Assembly (NCBI GenBank): GCA_027482195.1
Contig: JAIXWE010000011.1
Location: forward strand, 1-44,039
DNA length: 44,039 bases
DNA from: Alphaproteobacteria bacterium
GTDB taxonomy: Bacteria; Pseudomonadota; Alphaproteobacteria; Micavibrionales; Micavibrionaceae
Reading direction: 5' to 3'
In this document: one piece after another, positions 6,959 through 14,536 of the stretch
How positions within the stretch are numbered: position 1 is the first letter of the stretch
How the letters are laid out: each line of letters opens with the position of its first letter
The notes under the pieces: model-generated
Databases searched by the model: none
The model's input: only the letters and a program-made list of their open reading frames with translations
Told to the model about the DNA's origin: nothing
Program-made: the position numbers and the translations under genes

Positions 6959-7771
6959 TCATGGCTTGGATGGCGGTGTCGGGCGTGGCACTGGGCTTTG
7001 TGAACCGGTATAAAACTTTCCGGTTACCCTTTGGTTGCCCTCTTTGGCGCCATACATTTTGCTCAGGCGCGTCGTTAAATCCATGGTCGCACGTGCCCCG
7101 TTTAAAATGTTCGGCCCTTGGGTCAAAGCTACATTTCCAATCAGCTCAACCGTTTTTTGTTGCGCATTATAAATCCCGCGGTTGCTTGTGGCTTTTTCCG
7201 TGGGGGTTGTGATGACAACATTTCCCATCGCTTCGGCGCGGCTTAAGGTTCGTTTGCCTGTTTGGTCTGTTGTCAAAAATGCGGTTACCTGATCCGCACT
7301 GAGTTTATTATTCTGGCTTGTGATAATCGGTGCGCCAATGGCGATAAATTTTCCATCATTCACAAAATATTCAAAACGTTCTTCGCATGTGATGATCATA
7401 TCTTCGCTTTGTAATTTCAAATCCCGGCCACTTAAAACGGCCTTGCCATCATCTAAAGTGTAAACAGCTTTTGCACCGATACCTTGCGATGTGCCCGAAA
7501 TAAGTTTCACATTTCCCTCAGCCGTGATGCGGTAAATTTCGTTGCGCCCATTACGGTCGCGATAATCGGCGGTCAAAAGATCGGCATGAACTTGGAAATC
7601 ACCTTGCTGAGCCACGGCATTTTTTCGTGCAAAATAACGCGTATTCGCACGATCCCATTCCAAAGCTTGATCCGCAGAAATTTCAAGCGGCGCTTGATCG
7701 GATGAAGGTGTTTGCGCGCGTGCTGGAAAAACACCACTCATAAGAATAAAAACAAGAAGTATAAATTTCAT
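6959..7771 (-). CDS. lptA: LPS transport periplasmic protein LptA
   Basis: A 270-residue OstA/LptA-type protein. An N-terminal signal peptide (MKFILLVFILMSGVFPARA, cleavage after ARA) is followed by the OstA beta-jellyroll, including LEISADQALEWDRANTRYFARKNAVAQ-like start sequence and a repeated beta pattern (VVITTPTEKATSNRGIYNAQ, VELIGNVALTQGPNILNGARA). It bridges the periplasm, carrying LPS from LptC to LptD. The C-terminal tail is Pro/Ser-rich (QSPVPRPTPPSKP) and longer than in E. coli. It lies between lptC and lptB in the same operon. Confidence 0.93.
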   Translation of the reverse strand: MKFILLVFILMSGVFPARAQTPSSDQAPLEISADQALEWDRANTRYFARKNAVAQQGDFQVHADLLTADYRDRNGRNEIYRITAEGNVKLISGTSQGIGAKAVYTLDDGKAVLSGRDLKLQSEDMIITCEERFEYFVNDGKFIAIGAPIITSQNNKLSADQVTAFLTTDQTGKRTLSRAEAMGNVVITTPTEKATSNRGIYNAQQKTVELIGNVALTQGPNILNGARATMDLTTRLSKMYGAKEGNQRVTGKFYTGSQSPVPRPTPPSKP

Positions 7772-7781
7772 CGGGTTATCC

Positions 7782-8471
7782 TCAACGATTATGAAGTGTC
7801 ATCTGACTTTTGCCAGTAAAAGAAATTGTTCCTTTCGCCCCATCCGCCATTAAACCTTCCGATTCAATGATGCCAATTGGCCCATGGCCTTGAACGGGGT
7901 CAACGGAGACAGCCTCTTGTGCGGTAATGCTAATCGCCAAACTGTTCATTGTTAGCTCATAACCATCATCATGAAAAAGCCGCACATGCCCGTAAAGTTT
8001 TAAGACTTGGTTGACCTGGTCAAATTCACCTTTGTCGGCTTTTGCGGCCAACCACGCGCCATCTTTTAAATTAATGTCGGCCGTGGGTTGATCGAGAATC
8101 ACAATGTTGAGATTTTCTTCGCTTTGAAAGGCTTTTTGGGCGGTAATCGTATAAGGCTGAAGATCTGAGTCTTTCGATTGAAATTTCGGATTGAGCAATT
8201 CATTACGCCCTTGAATTTCAGGTGCAAGCTCGGCGCGTGGCGGGGGCGGGGTCGTCATTTGTGTTTTGTCAGACCAAACCATCATCACAATAATTAACGA
8301 TACGGCCACCAAAGGAAGTGCAAGGCGTAAGGCTCTTACAAGATATGTGTTGCGGCGCGCACCCGATAAAATATGCGGCACATCTGTATCGGCTGTGCGA
8401 ATAAGTTTATCCAAGCCGTGATGCGAGGAAGTATCCTCACTTGATCCTTTGAAGTTAAGCCTTAATGGCAT
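7782..8471 (-). CDS. lptC: LPS export membrane protein LptC
   Basis: A bitopic inner-membrane protein of about 229 residues that receives LPS from LptB2FG and passes it to LptA. It has a cytoplasmic N-terminal extension, one membrane segment (about residues 46-65, RLALPLVAVSLIIVMMVW) and a periplasmic beta-jellyroll domain. The track start at 8486 is a TTG overlapping kdsD; I prefer the ATG at 8471, which leaves a 7-bp gap after the kdsD stop. The identity rests on topology and position between kdsD and lptA as well as on sequence (YTITAQKAFQSEENLNIVILDQP is LptC-like). Confidence 0.88.
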   Translation of the reverse strand: MPLRLNFKGSSEDTSSHHGLDKLIRTADTDVPHILSGARRNTYLVRALRLALPLVAVSLIIVMMVWSDKTQMTTPPPPRAELAPEIQGRNELLNPKFQSKDSDLQPYTITAQKAFQSEENLNIVILDQPTADINLKDGAWLAAKADKGEFDQVNQVLKLYGHVRLFHDDGYELTMNSLAISITAQEAVSVDPVQGHGPIGIIESEGLMADGAKGTISFTGKSQMTLHNR

Positions 8472-8478
8472 GGGCTTT

Positions 8479-9486
8479 TCACGCAATTCCGGCGCGCAAT
8501 AATTCTTGCACGCGGATCATGCCAATTATTTTTTCGTCTTGTGTAACAACCAAAGAAGTAATGGGGTTTTTTGCTGACGTGATCATAAAATCCAACGCTT
8601 CGACCGCCAATAAATCGGGGGCAATGGTTCGCGGATTGTGTGACATAATGGTGTCAACGGATTTGCTCAATAAATCGGGTGACATGTGACGTTTTAAATC
8701 CCCGTCGGTAATAATTCCCAAAAGGCGATCTTGTGCATCGGCGATCAGGACGGAGCCAAGATTTTTTTCAGACAAAGCGATCAAGGCATGATCCATTTTT
8801 GTGCCAAGGCCCACAACCGCCAATTCTTCGCGCGGGATCATAAAATCAGAAACATGTTTTAATTTTTGTCCCAATTTACCACCGGGATGAAAAACACGAA
8901 ATTGTTCGGCCGTTAAATTCATGCGCTCCAAAAGGGCAATGGCCAAGGCATCCCCCAAAGCCATCATCATTGTTGTAGATGTGGTCGGAGCCAGCCCATT
9001 TGGGCACGCTTCCGGTTCGGGAGGAAGCAGTAAAACGAGTGACGCATGTTTCGCCAAACTGCTTTGTGCTTTGCTTGTCATCGCAATCAAGGGAATATCA
9101 AAGCGTTTCGCGTAAGCGATGATATCAGAAAGTTCAACATTTTCACCGGAGTTGGAGAGAAGGAGAATCACATCCTGATCGGTGATCATGCCCAAATCAC
9201 CATGGCTGGCTTCGCCAGGATGAATGTAATAAGACGGGGTTGCGGTTGATGCCAAGGTGGCGGCAATTTTGCGCGCCACATGCCCTGATTTGCCGATTCC
9301 GGCGACAATCAAACGGCCCGCATTTTTATCTTTCATGGCTTGAATGATTGTCACCGCTTGGGTGAAATTATGATCAAGGCTGCGTGCTAAATGCGCCAAC
9401 GCGTTGCTTTCATGATTTAAAACACGCTGTGCGACTTCTAAATCCTGTGGGGATTTTGTGGAAGTGAGTGGCAGGCTTTGAGTCAT
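8479..9486 (-). CDS. kdsD: Arabinose-5-phosphate isomerase (KdsD/KpsF family)
   Basis: A 335-residue enzyme converting ribulose 5-phosphate to arabinose 5-phosphate, the first step of KDO synthesis for LPS. The N-terminal SIS domain (about 40-200) holds VAGIGKSGHVARKIAATLAS and the metal/substrate region IHPGEASHGDLGMI; two CBS domains occupy about 210-335 (MIPREELAVVG, LLGIITDGDLKRHM, IMSHNPRTIAPDLLA). The link to LPS is reinforced by the following lptC-lptA-lptB genes. Confidence 0.95.
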   Translation of the reverse strand: MTQSLPLTSTKSPQDLEVAQRVLNHESNALAHLARSLDHNFTQAVTIIQAMKDKNAGRLIVAGIGKSGHVARKIAATLASTATPSYYIHPGEASHGDLGMITDQDVILLLSNSGENVELSDIIAYAKRFDIPLIAMTSKAQSSLAKHASLVLLLPPEPEACPNGLAPTTSTTMMMALGDALAIALLERMNLTAEQFRVFHPGGKLGQKLKHVSDFMIPREELAVVGLGTKMDHALIALSEKNLGSVLIADAQDRLLGIITDGDLKRHMSPDLLSKSVDTIMSHNPRTIAPDLLAVEALDFMITSAKNPITSLVVTQDEKIIGMIRVQELLRAGIA

Positions 9487-9498
9487 ATTTTCTTCTTT

Positions 9499-10110
9499 TC
9501 AATGAGCAAAAATATCAAATTCATCCCAGCCAGCAAGATCAAGAGCCGCGCGGCTTGGCAAAAACTCAAAACACGCTTTGGCAAGATGGGCTCGGCCAAC
9601 CCGCCCTAACATCTCATCCAATTTTGTGCGCAATTGATGAAGATAAAGAACATCGCCGGCGGCATAAATCTTTTGCTCCTCGGTTAAGGTCGGGGCTCCC
9701 CAATCCGATGTTTGTTGATTTTTATTGACCTCAATGCTCAACAACTCGCGGCACAAATCTTTTAACCCATGTTTGTCGGTAAAGGTGCGCGCAAGACGTG
9801 ATGCAATTTTTGTACAATAAATTGATTTTAATTCTACTTCAAAATTCAGTTGAATAACCGCAACATCAAAGCGGGCGAAATGAAAAATTTTCTCAATTGA
9901 GTCATCGCTTAAGATACGGCGTAAGTGCGGGGCGGAAAAATCGCTGTTATCAAACTTGACCAAATGCGCGTGACCGTCGCCGCCGGATAGTTGCATGACA
10001 CATAAACGGTCACGATGTGGGTTTAATCCCATCGTTTCGGTGTCAATCGCCACCGAGGAACCAAAGGTAACGTGGGCGGGCAAATCATTGTGATAAAGAT
10101 GAATAGTCAT
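9499..10110 (-). CDS. rnd: Ribonuclease D-type 3'-5' exonuclease (catalytic domain only)
   Basis: A 203-residue DEDDy exonuclease. The acidic residues are D23 and E25 in AIDTETMGL, D82 in FHFARFDVAVI, and Y149/D153 in YAAGDVLYLHQL. RNase D trims the 3' ends of tRNA precursors and other small RNAs. E. coli Rnd is about 375 residues with two HRDC domains; this copy lacks them, as is common for the short alphaproteobacterial form. It lies 47 bp downstream of tRNA-Leu on the same strand and upstream of kdsD. Confidence 0.92.
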   Translation of the reverse strand: MTIHLYHNDLPAHVTFGSSVAIDTETMGLNPHRDRLCVMQLSGGDGHAHLVKFDNSDFSAPHLRRILSDDSIEKIFHFARFDVAVIQLNFEVELKSIYCTKIASRLARTFTDKHGLKDLCRELLSIEVNKNQQTSDWGAPTLTEEQKIYAAGDVLYLHQLRTKLDEMLGRVGRAHLAKACFEFLPSRAALDLAGWDEFDIFAH

Positions 10111-10157
10111 ACCCGAACCCTAGCGTTTTTTGATCATTTTTCCAAGGTTAAGTTAAG

Positions 10158-10244
10158 TGGTGCCCGAAAGAGGACTCGAACCTCCACGTCCTTGCGGACA
10201 CAAATACCTGAAACTTGCGCGTCTACCAATTCCGCCATCCGGGC
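10158..10244 (-). tRNA. tRNA-Leu (anticodon CAG)
   Basis: On the minus strand an 87-base cloverleaf is visible: acceptor GCCCGGA paired with TTCGGGC, D-arm GCGGAATTGGTAGACGC, anticodon stem CAAGT/ATTTG with loop TTCAGGT (anticodon CAG), a long class II variable arm (GTCCGCAAGGAC), T-arm GAGGTTCGAGTCCTC, discriminator A and an encoded CCA. It reads CUG codons. The track ORF beginning at 10157 runs antisense through this gene and is not coding there. Confidence 0.97.
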
Positions 10245-10268
10245 TTTGGGATGTGAAAACTTGTGTTA

Positions 10269-10298
10269 TCGATAGCGAAGATCGGGGTTTGCTGTCAA
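10269..10298 (-). promoter_or_regulatory. Candidate promoter of tRNA-Leu
   Basis: On the minus strand a perfect TTGACA (10298-10293) is followed after 18 bases by TATCGA (10274-10269), placing the start about 15-20 bases before the mature tRNA. The -10 is imperfect. The response-regulator gene on the other strand may start from TATACT at 10328-10333, so the two transcription units diverge here. Confidence 0.5.
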
Positions 10299-10357
10299 AT
10301 GCTATTTCATGCTTCGCCAGATTCCGTTATACTTTTCAAAACCTTGGGGATTTTTCC

Positions 10358-11176
10358 ATGAAATTATTGGTGATTGATCGGGATAGTTTGTCGGCACAAC
10401 TGATGTCTGCGCGACTGACGCCTTTGGGGCATGAGGTCGTGCATATTCCAGCGCGCCCCGAGGGGGTTGACCAATTGGTGCGTTCTGACTTTGACGCGGT
10501 GTTTATCGACCCATCACCACAGACAGATTTAAAGCCTTTGGTCGTGAATATTCGCCGGCAAATTCGTTACACACCTTATATGGTTTTGATGTCGGAAACT
10601 TTGGGCTGGCGTGATGCGTTGGCGCATGGCTTGAACGGGTTCTTGCAAAAACCATTAAGTGGCGAAGCTCTTGACCATATGGTTGAAAATGCCGGGCGGC
10701 TTTTAACACGTGTGCGGGCATTAAGTGCTGAGAATGAAGATTTCCCATCTGCTGGCGGCATTATCGCGAAATCAGCTTTTAATCAGTTGTTTTTATCCTG
10801 CATGGACCGGGCTGATCGTTATGGTGAAAGATCCTACGCCTTGTTTATTCATCTTGAAACTTACAAACAAATTGTTGCGGAGCGTGGGGCCTCGGTTGCT
10901 GACATTGCGGTGGCGGGTCTTGCGCAGCATCTTGTACGGCTGCGTCGTGTGTCCGATATTATTGGTCAAACAAAAACTCAAGAATACGCACTTTTGCTGC
11001 TCAGACCCCAAGATGAAAATGAACCCATTGAGGCCGCTAATCGTTTTGCGGATCAGCTTTCACACGCGCAAGACATTGCCAAAATTTGCGGCATGGGGGT
11101 GATATTAACCGTCAGCTTGATGGACCTTCCAACTGGTGCAGAAGTGGTGCGGCATGTGGTTACTCTGGCGGCTTAA
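10358..11176 (+). CDS. Receiver domain protein with degenerate GGDEF domain
   Basis: A 272-residue protein. The N-terminal receiver domain (about 1-115) has the acidic pair IDRD, the phospho-acceptor D51 in AVFIDPSP and the conserved Lys98 in GFLQKPL. The C-terminal part (about 135-260) follows the GGDEF fold, but the catalytic loop is TQEY at 207-210 instead of GG(D/E)EF, so diguanylate cyclase activity is unlikely; it may sense nucleotides or act as a structural output. I moved the start from 10157 to the ATG at 10358, which has GGGGA upstream and keeps the gene clear of the tRNA. It begins a plus-strand run with a lipoprotein, a Wza-like and a Wzc-like gene. Confidence 0.8.
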   Translation: MKLLVIDRDSLSAQLMSARLTPLGHEVVHIPARPEGVDQLVRSDFDAVFIDPSPQTDLKPLVVNIRRQIRYTPYMVLMSETLGWRDALAHGLNGFLQKPLSGEALDHMVENAGRLLTRVRALSAENEDFPSAGGIIAKSAFNQLFLSCMDRADRYGERSYALFIHLETYKQIVAERGASVADIAVAGLAQHLVRLRRVSDIIGQTKTQEYALLLLRPQDENEPIEAANRFADQLSHAQDIAKICGMGVILTVSLMDLPTGAEVVRHVVTLAA

Positions 11177-11519
11177 TTGTTTGGTTTTTATTTTTTTGCT
11201 GACGGCGTGTGCCTCGACGCCGCCGGATCGTCCGGGCGTGCAAGAGGCCAAAGCCTGCATGAAAGCATTGCGTGAAAATCCGCGTGTTTTGCCCGGTTAT
11301 GTGATTGAAGCCTGCACAAATAACGGCGTTTGGGTTGTGATTGCCGAAGATGAAACCGGTATTCAAAAAGCGCAATTTGATTTTGTAAACGGGGAATATG
11401 CGGGTGTGGAAACAATGGGAATTCTTACCCCCGTGATGGAACTTGATCCAGATTTGGCGGAAAATTTTGCAAGCTTGCGACAAAGCTTGAACAAAGAATT
11501 GTTGGAAGAAAAATTATAA
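11154..11519 (+). CDS. Hypothetical lipoprotein
   Basis: A 121-residue predicted lipoprotein with signal sequence MWLLWRLNCLVFIFLLTAC; the lipobox LTAC places the lipidated Cys at residue 19. The mature part is not recognised; it carries two further cysteines (EAKACMKAL, VIEACTNNG) that might form a disulphide. The ATG at 11154 lies inside the end of the preceding gene (23-bp overlap), and the stop shares TAATG with the next gene, so the operon is tightly coupled. The track start at 11136 is a GTG further upstream with no advantage. Confidence 0.75.
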   Translation: MWLLWRLNCLVFIFLLTACASTPPDRPGVQEAKACMKALRENPRVLPGYVIEACTNNGVWVVIAEDETGIQKAQFDFVNGEYAGVETMGILTPVMELDPDLAENFASLRQSLNKELLEEKL

Positions 11520-12061
11520 TGACACGCTTTATCTTTTCTATTTTTCTTCTGTTTCTCACGGCCTGCGCCCCAGCGACTCCGCATGTGGCTGACACTGATC
11601 TTTTGATATTGGCGGATGATTACACACCGCCCGCGCAACCCTTTCAAAATACAACATCATCCCCTATCCCAGAGTCAGAGCCGATAAAGCAATCATCTCA
11701 AAAATCTCAAAAGCCTCAAAAGCCTGTTACGAAGACGGCCGCAAAACCCATTACAAAATCATCCCCAAAAACAAAACCAACCCAAGTAAAACCAATTCAA
11801 GAATGTGTAACGCCATCGCCGAATGAGGCTTTTCGTGTGGGTGAAACGGTGATGCTCAATATTGTCGGTGAAAAGGATTTATCAGGATTATATGTGATTG
11901 ATGAAGCCGGTTTTATAAGCTTGCCGCTCATTGGAAAAATTCCGGCCAAAGATTTGCTGCCCCCTCAATTGGCAACGCACATTACCAATTCTTATCGCAA
12001 CGGTTATTTGGTGAATCCGGTTGTGGCGGTGACCAAGGGCCCCTCTTGTGGGGTCAAATAA
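11519..12061 (+). CDS. Polysaccharide export lipoprotein, short Wza-like
   Basis: A 180-residue lipoprotein. The signal peptide ends in a lipobox (FLLFLTAC, Cys about residue 16). A Pro/Lys/Ser/Thr-rich linker (about 40-95) follows, then one Poly_export domain (about 104-172): FRVGETVMLNIVGEKDLSG, DEAGFISLPLIGKI, VNPVVAVT. Wza-type proteins form the outer-membrane pore for capsule or exopolysaccharide; this one lacks the SLBB repeats and C-terminal amphipathic helix of full-length Wza (about 350-380 residues), so it may be an accessory or periplasmic component. It precedes a Wzc-like gene, the usual partner. Confidence 0.82.
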   Translation: MTRFIFSIFLLFLTACAPATPHVADTDLLILADDYTPPAQPFQNTTSSPIPESEPIKQSSQKSQKPQKPVTKTAAKPITKSSPKTKPTQVKPIQECVTPSPNEAFRVGETVMLNIVGEKDLSGLYVIDEAGFISLPLIGKIPAKDLLPPQLATHITNSYRNGYLVNPVVAVTKGPSCGVK

Positions 12062-12065
12062 AATC

Positions 12066-13313
12066 ATGAAGCGTTTTTTTATTCTGATTATCGTCTCGCT
12101 TGTTATCGGCTTTGTGGCGGCGTTGTTTTTTAAATCAACGCACGAATTATCACCCGCTTCACCTACCCAGAATTTGCAAGCGTCATTACTGTTGGATCAA
12201 AAGCGATTGACGGAAATTGAGCGTAGTTTGCAAAACTCTGCCGCTGATTTGACATTTTTGCGTGACCCTCAACGGGCAAAAATTTTTGATACATACCAAG
12301 ATTTAATTTTACAACGTGAACAGCTTGCGGTGCGTTACGGCCCCCTTCACCCGGTTATGGCTGAGCTTAATCAAAAAATTGCGACAGCCCATACACAACT
12401 TCAAAGTGCGCGCCGTGCGTATTTTATGGGTTTGGAGCAAGAAAAACAAAGCTTACAGGGAAAAATTTCCCACACTAAAAGAACCATGTTGCAAAGCTCT
12501 GGGTCAACATCTTTGGCAACATATAATGTTGATGTTTTTTACAGTGCGCTTGTTTTCTTAGGTTTTTGTTTTCTTGTGGCCATGGGTTGTATAGTCTTTA
12601 AATATTATGTGGGATCTGTGAGGCATTTAAGTTCATTGGTTGCCCCTTATCATGTTCTTTCATTGGTGCGGTTGCCGCAACATATTCCGGCGCGTGATAA
12701 TTATGTGATAAATTTTCCGGCATCTTTATTCACCGAAAATTTACGCCGTGTGCAAGACGACATCACCCACTTAACAAAATATAATGAAAATACAAAACGT
12801 GCGGTGGTCATTGCCGGTGTGGGGGCTCAACAAAATATGGCCGTGGATGTTGCGGTGGGGCTTGCGCGTTTGGCGGCAAAATCAGGTCAACGCGTTATTA
12901 TTATCGAGGCCAATTTGCGCACACCCATGATGGCGCAATATCTTGATTCAAAAACACATAAAACCCTGACGGATTATTTGACCGGTCGCGCCAAACTTGA
13001 AGAATGCGTCGTGCGTGATGGGGCGCATCAACCTCATCGTCTTTATGCGTCACCAATTCCCTCCACTGCCGCCGATATGATGGCGGGTGAGAAAATGGCC
13101 ACACTTTTGGCATCCTTGCGGCAGATGTATGATCTGTGTCTTATTCTTGCGGCTGACCCTGTGGGGTTTACTGATTCACGGCTTTTGCTGGCTGAGTCGG
13201 ATATTGGCTTGGTTCTTATCGGCAAATATGAGCGCAGTTTTGAGGCCCAGCATCTGGCAAAATCATTCCAGCTTTTGGGCCGAAAGCCGGTTATGTTCGG
13301 GCTTGTCATCTAA
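12066..13313 (+). CDS. Wzc-like polysaccharide co-polymerase with degenerate kinase domain
   Basis: A 415-residue protein with two membrane segments (about residues 3-22 and 158-178) flanking a periplasmic coiled coil that carries the GNVR-type signature VRYGPLHPVMAELNQKI. The cytoplasmic part (about 225-415) has the BY-kinase/ParA-like fold, but every nucleotide motif is eroded: Walker A is IAGVGAQQNMAV without GKS/T, Walker A' is IIIEANLRTP instead of IDADLR, and Walker B is LILAADPVG instead of IIDTPP. There is no C-terminal tyrosine cluster. It is therefore probably a chain-length or scaffold protein, not an active kinase. The ATG at 12066 begins right at the first membrane helix; the track start six codons upstream overlaps the previous gene. 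Confidence 0.82.
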   Translation: MKRFFILIIVSLVIGFVAALFFKSTHELSPASPTQNLQASLLLDQKRLTEIERSLQNSAADLTFLRDPQRAKIFDTYQDLILQREQLAVRYGPLHPVMAELNQKIATAHTQLQSARRAYFMGLEQEKQSLQGKISHTKRTMLQSSGSTSLATYNVDVFYSALVFLGFCFLVAMGCIVFKYYVGSVRHLSSLVAPYHVLSLVRLPQHIPARDNYVINFPASLFTENLRRVQDDITHLTKYNENTKRAVVIAGVGAQQNMAVDVAVGLARLAAKSGQRVIIIEANLRTPMMAQYLDSKTHKTLTDYLTGRAKLEECVVRDGAHQPHRLYASPIPSTAADMMAGEKMATLLASLRQMYDLCLILAADPVGFTDSRLLLAESDIGLVLIGKYERSFEAQHLAKSFQLLGRKPVMFGLVI

Positions 13314-13342
13314 AGCATTGAAATATATTCACAATAAATTTC

Positions 13343-13371
13343 TTGACATACGAACAAAAAAAGAACATATT
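13343..13371 (+). promoter_or_regulatory. LexA-box promoter (SOS-type)
   Basis: A perfect TTGACA (13343-13348), a 17-base spacer and CATATT (13366-13371) form a strong promoter. Inside the spacer lies GAAC-A7-GAAC (13352-13366), which on the other strand reads GTTC-N7-GTTC, the direct-repeat LexA operator of alphaproteobacteria. A repressor bound there would block polymerase, so this transcript should be induced by DNA damage. Confidence 0.65.
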
Positions 13372-13378
13372 AGGAACA

Positions 13379-13489
13379 TAAACGCTCCATTTGCGCCTTG
13401 TCCCTTGTGGCGCTGATCGCGTTTTGTTCCCTGTCCTGTTTGATGCCCCGTATGCGCATTTTCCCCAATGCGTATGCGGGGTATTTTTT
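13379..13489 (+). ncRNA. Candidate leader or small RNA from the LexA-box promoter
   Basis: From the predicted start to the intrinsic terminator is about 110 bases without an open frame that has a ribosome site. It contains a small hairpin (GCGCC at 13393 pairing with GGCGC at 13409) and ends in the long terminator stem. It may be an independent SOS-induced small RNA, or the attenuated leader of the phage-like gene that starts 27 bases after the T-run. This is inference; no RNA family was recognised. Confidence 0.35.
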
Positions 13490-13490
13490 T
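13446..13490 (+). terminator. Intrinsic terminator before the phage-like gene
   Basis: CCCCGTATGCGCATT and AATGCGTATGCGGGG form a 15-bp stem with two G-U pairs and a six-base loop, followed by TATTTTTTT. It can end transcripts from the Wzc-like operon and also those from the LexA-box promoter. Confidence 0.8.
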
Positions 13491-13515
13491 AACCCTGATT
13501 TTTGGAGAAAGCCCG

Positions 13516-13851
13516 ATGTCCACTTTGTTGCCTGTTGATGAAAATACCAATCCCATCCAAGTTTTACGCTTACGTGATCTTGCAACTCACCGCATTACCG
13601 TTACCGCCGTTTCTGCCCGCACCAGCGTTGCCTTTAACCCCACCACCCGTGTTGTGACGTTGGTGGCGACAACGCCAATGTTCGTGCGTTTTGGTAATGC
13701 AACCGTGGCGGCTACGGTGACCGATCACTATATCCCCGCAAACGTGCCTTTCGATGTCGCTATTGGCGGTGATAAGAATGCCCAATTTACTTTTGTCGCC
13801 GCCATTCGCGCCGCGACGGATGGTGTTCTTTACATTTCTGAGAGACATTAA
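13516..13851 (+). CDS. Orphan phage-structural-like small protein
   Basis: A 111-residue protein without signal or membrane segment. The C-terminal half (MFVRFGNATVAATVTDHYIP, then a basic/acidic turn and AATDGVLYISE at the end) has the layout of small phage virion-associated proteins, which typically read F(V/I)xFG...A(T)...(Y/F)LPA...G.LY(V/I)(T/S)E. The start at 13516 has GGAGAAA six bases upstream; the track start at 13468 lies in the terminator. No other phage gene is nearby, so it may be a prophage remnant or a domesticated gene. The upstream promoter with a LexA box suits a prophage origin. Family call by memory of the pattern, moderately sure. Confidence 0.6.
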   Translation: MSTLLPVDENTNPIQVLRLRDLATHRITVTAVSARTSVAFNPTTRVVTLVATTPMFVRFGNATVAATVTDHYIPANVPFDVAIGGDKNAQFTFVAAIRAATDGVLYISERH

Positions 13852-13854
13852 ACG

Positions 13855-13928
13855 CAAAGCAAATTACAAATTTGTTTGTGAACTTAAATTTCAAAGCAAA
13901 TCGCAGATTTGTTTGTGAACTTAAATTT
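13855..13928 (+). repeat. Tandem 37-bp palindromic repeat, two copies
   Basis: Two directly adjacent 37-bp units (13855-13891 and 13892-13928) differ at three positions. Each contains an imperfect palindrome (AGCAAATcgcAGATTTGTTT in the second copy) and ends GTGAACTTAAATTT. The core is nearly the same as the repeat at 19095-19153 in reverse orientation. The array fills the gap between the phage-like gene and the recR stop. Confidence 0.8.
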
Positions 13929-14533
13929 TAAAGCCGTGCACGTGAACGAAGTGCGGTAACAATTGTTCCGTCATCCAGATAATCCAACTCACCCCCCACG
14001 GGTACACCATGCGCAAGGCGTGTGATGGGAACGGAGAAAGGTGACAATTTATCTTGAACAATATGTGCTGTGGTTTGTCCATCAACGGTGGCGCTTAAGG
14101 CAAGAATAATTTCGCGGAAATCATGACGTGTGACGCGCTCAATTAATTGCGGAATGCGCAATTGCTCGGGTGTGATGCCGTCTAAGGCTGATACGACACC
14201 GCCTAAAATATGATAAAGACCTTTATAGGATCCGGTGCGCTCAATCGCCCATACATCTGCCACACTCGCGACCACACATAATAAATTGTGATCGCGGGTG
14301 GTATCGGCACAAATCCGGCATGGGTTAAGTGTATCAAGGTTTCCACAGATGTGACAGCTGGTGACATGTTCGGCCGCATCATCCATGGCGGTAATAAGGG
14401 GCCGCAAAACATCCATCTTATGTTCTAAAAGATAAAGGGCAACACGGCGTGCGGAACGTGGACCCAACCCCGGAAGGGTGGACAAATATTTAATCACCTG
14501 CTCAAGCGGTCCATGATCTTTACGCAGAGCCAT
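13928..14533 (-). CDS. recR: Recombination mediator protein RecR
   Basis: A 201-residue RecR. It acts with RecF and RecO to load RecA on gapped DNA. The N-terminal helix-hairpin-helix (LPGLGPRSARRVALYLL), the C4 zinc finger (CHICGNLDTLNPCRIC) and the Toprim region (LLCVVASVADVWAIERTGSYKGLYHILGG-like) are in the expected order, followed by TRLAHGVPVGGELDYLDDGT near the C-terminus. Length matches the family. It lies 3 bp after lolA; dnaX and ybaB, frequent neighbours, are not present. Confidence 0.96.
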   Translation of the reverse strand: MALRKDHGPLEQVIKYLSTLPGLGPRSARRVALYLLEHKMDVLRPLITAMDDAAEHVTSCHICGNLDTLNPCRICADTTRDHNLLCVVASVADVWAIERTGSYKGLYHILGGVVSALDGITPEQLRIPQLIERVTRHDFREIILALSATVDGQTTAHIVQDKLSPFSVPITRLAHGVPVGGELDYLDDGTIVTALRSRARL

Positions 14534-14536
14534 GGT

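Noticed and set aside
10157-10357. N-terminal extension of the receiver-protein ORF
   Set aside because: It would be translated from the antisense strand of tRNA-Leu; the ATG at 10358 begins exactly at the receiver domain.
13408-13540. GTG-started hydrophobic peptide of about 43 aa downstream of the LexA-box promoter
   Set aside because: No ribosome site and it reads through the intrinsic terminator stem; considered because SOS toxins are small and hydrophobic.
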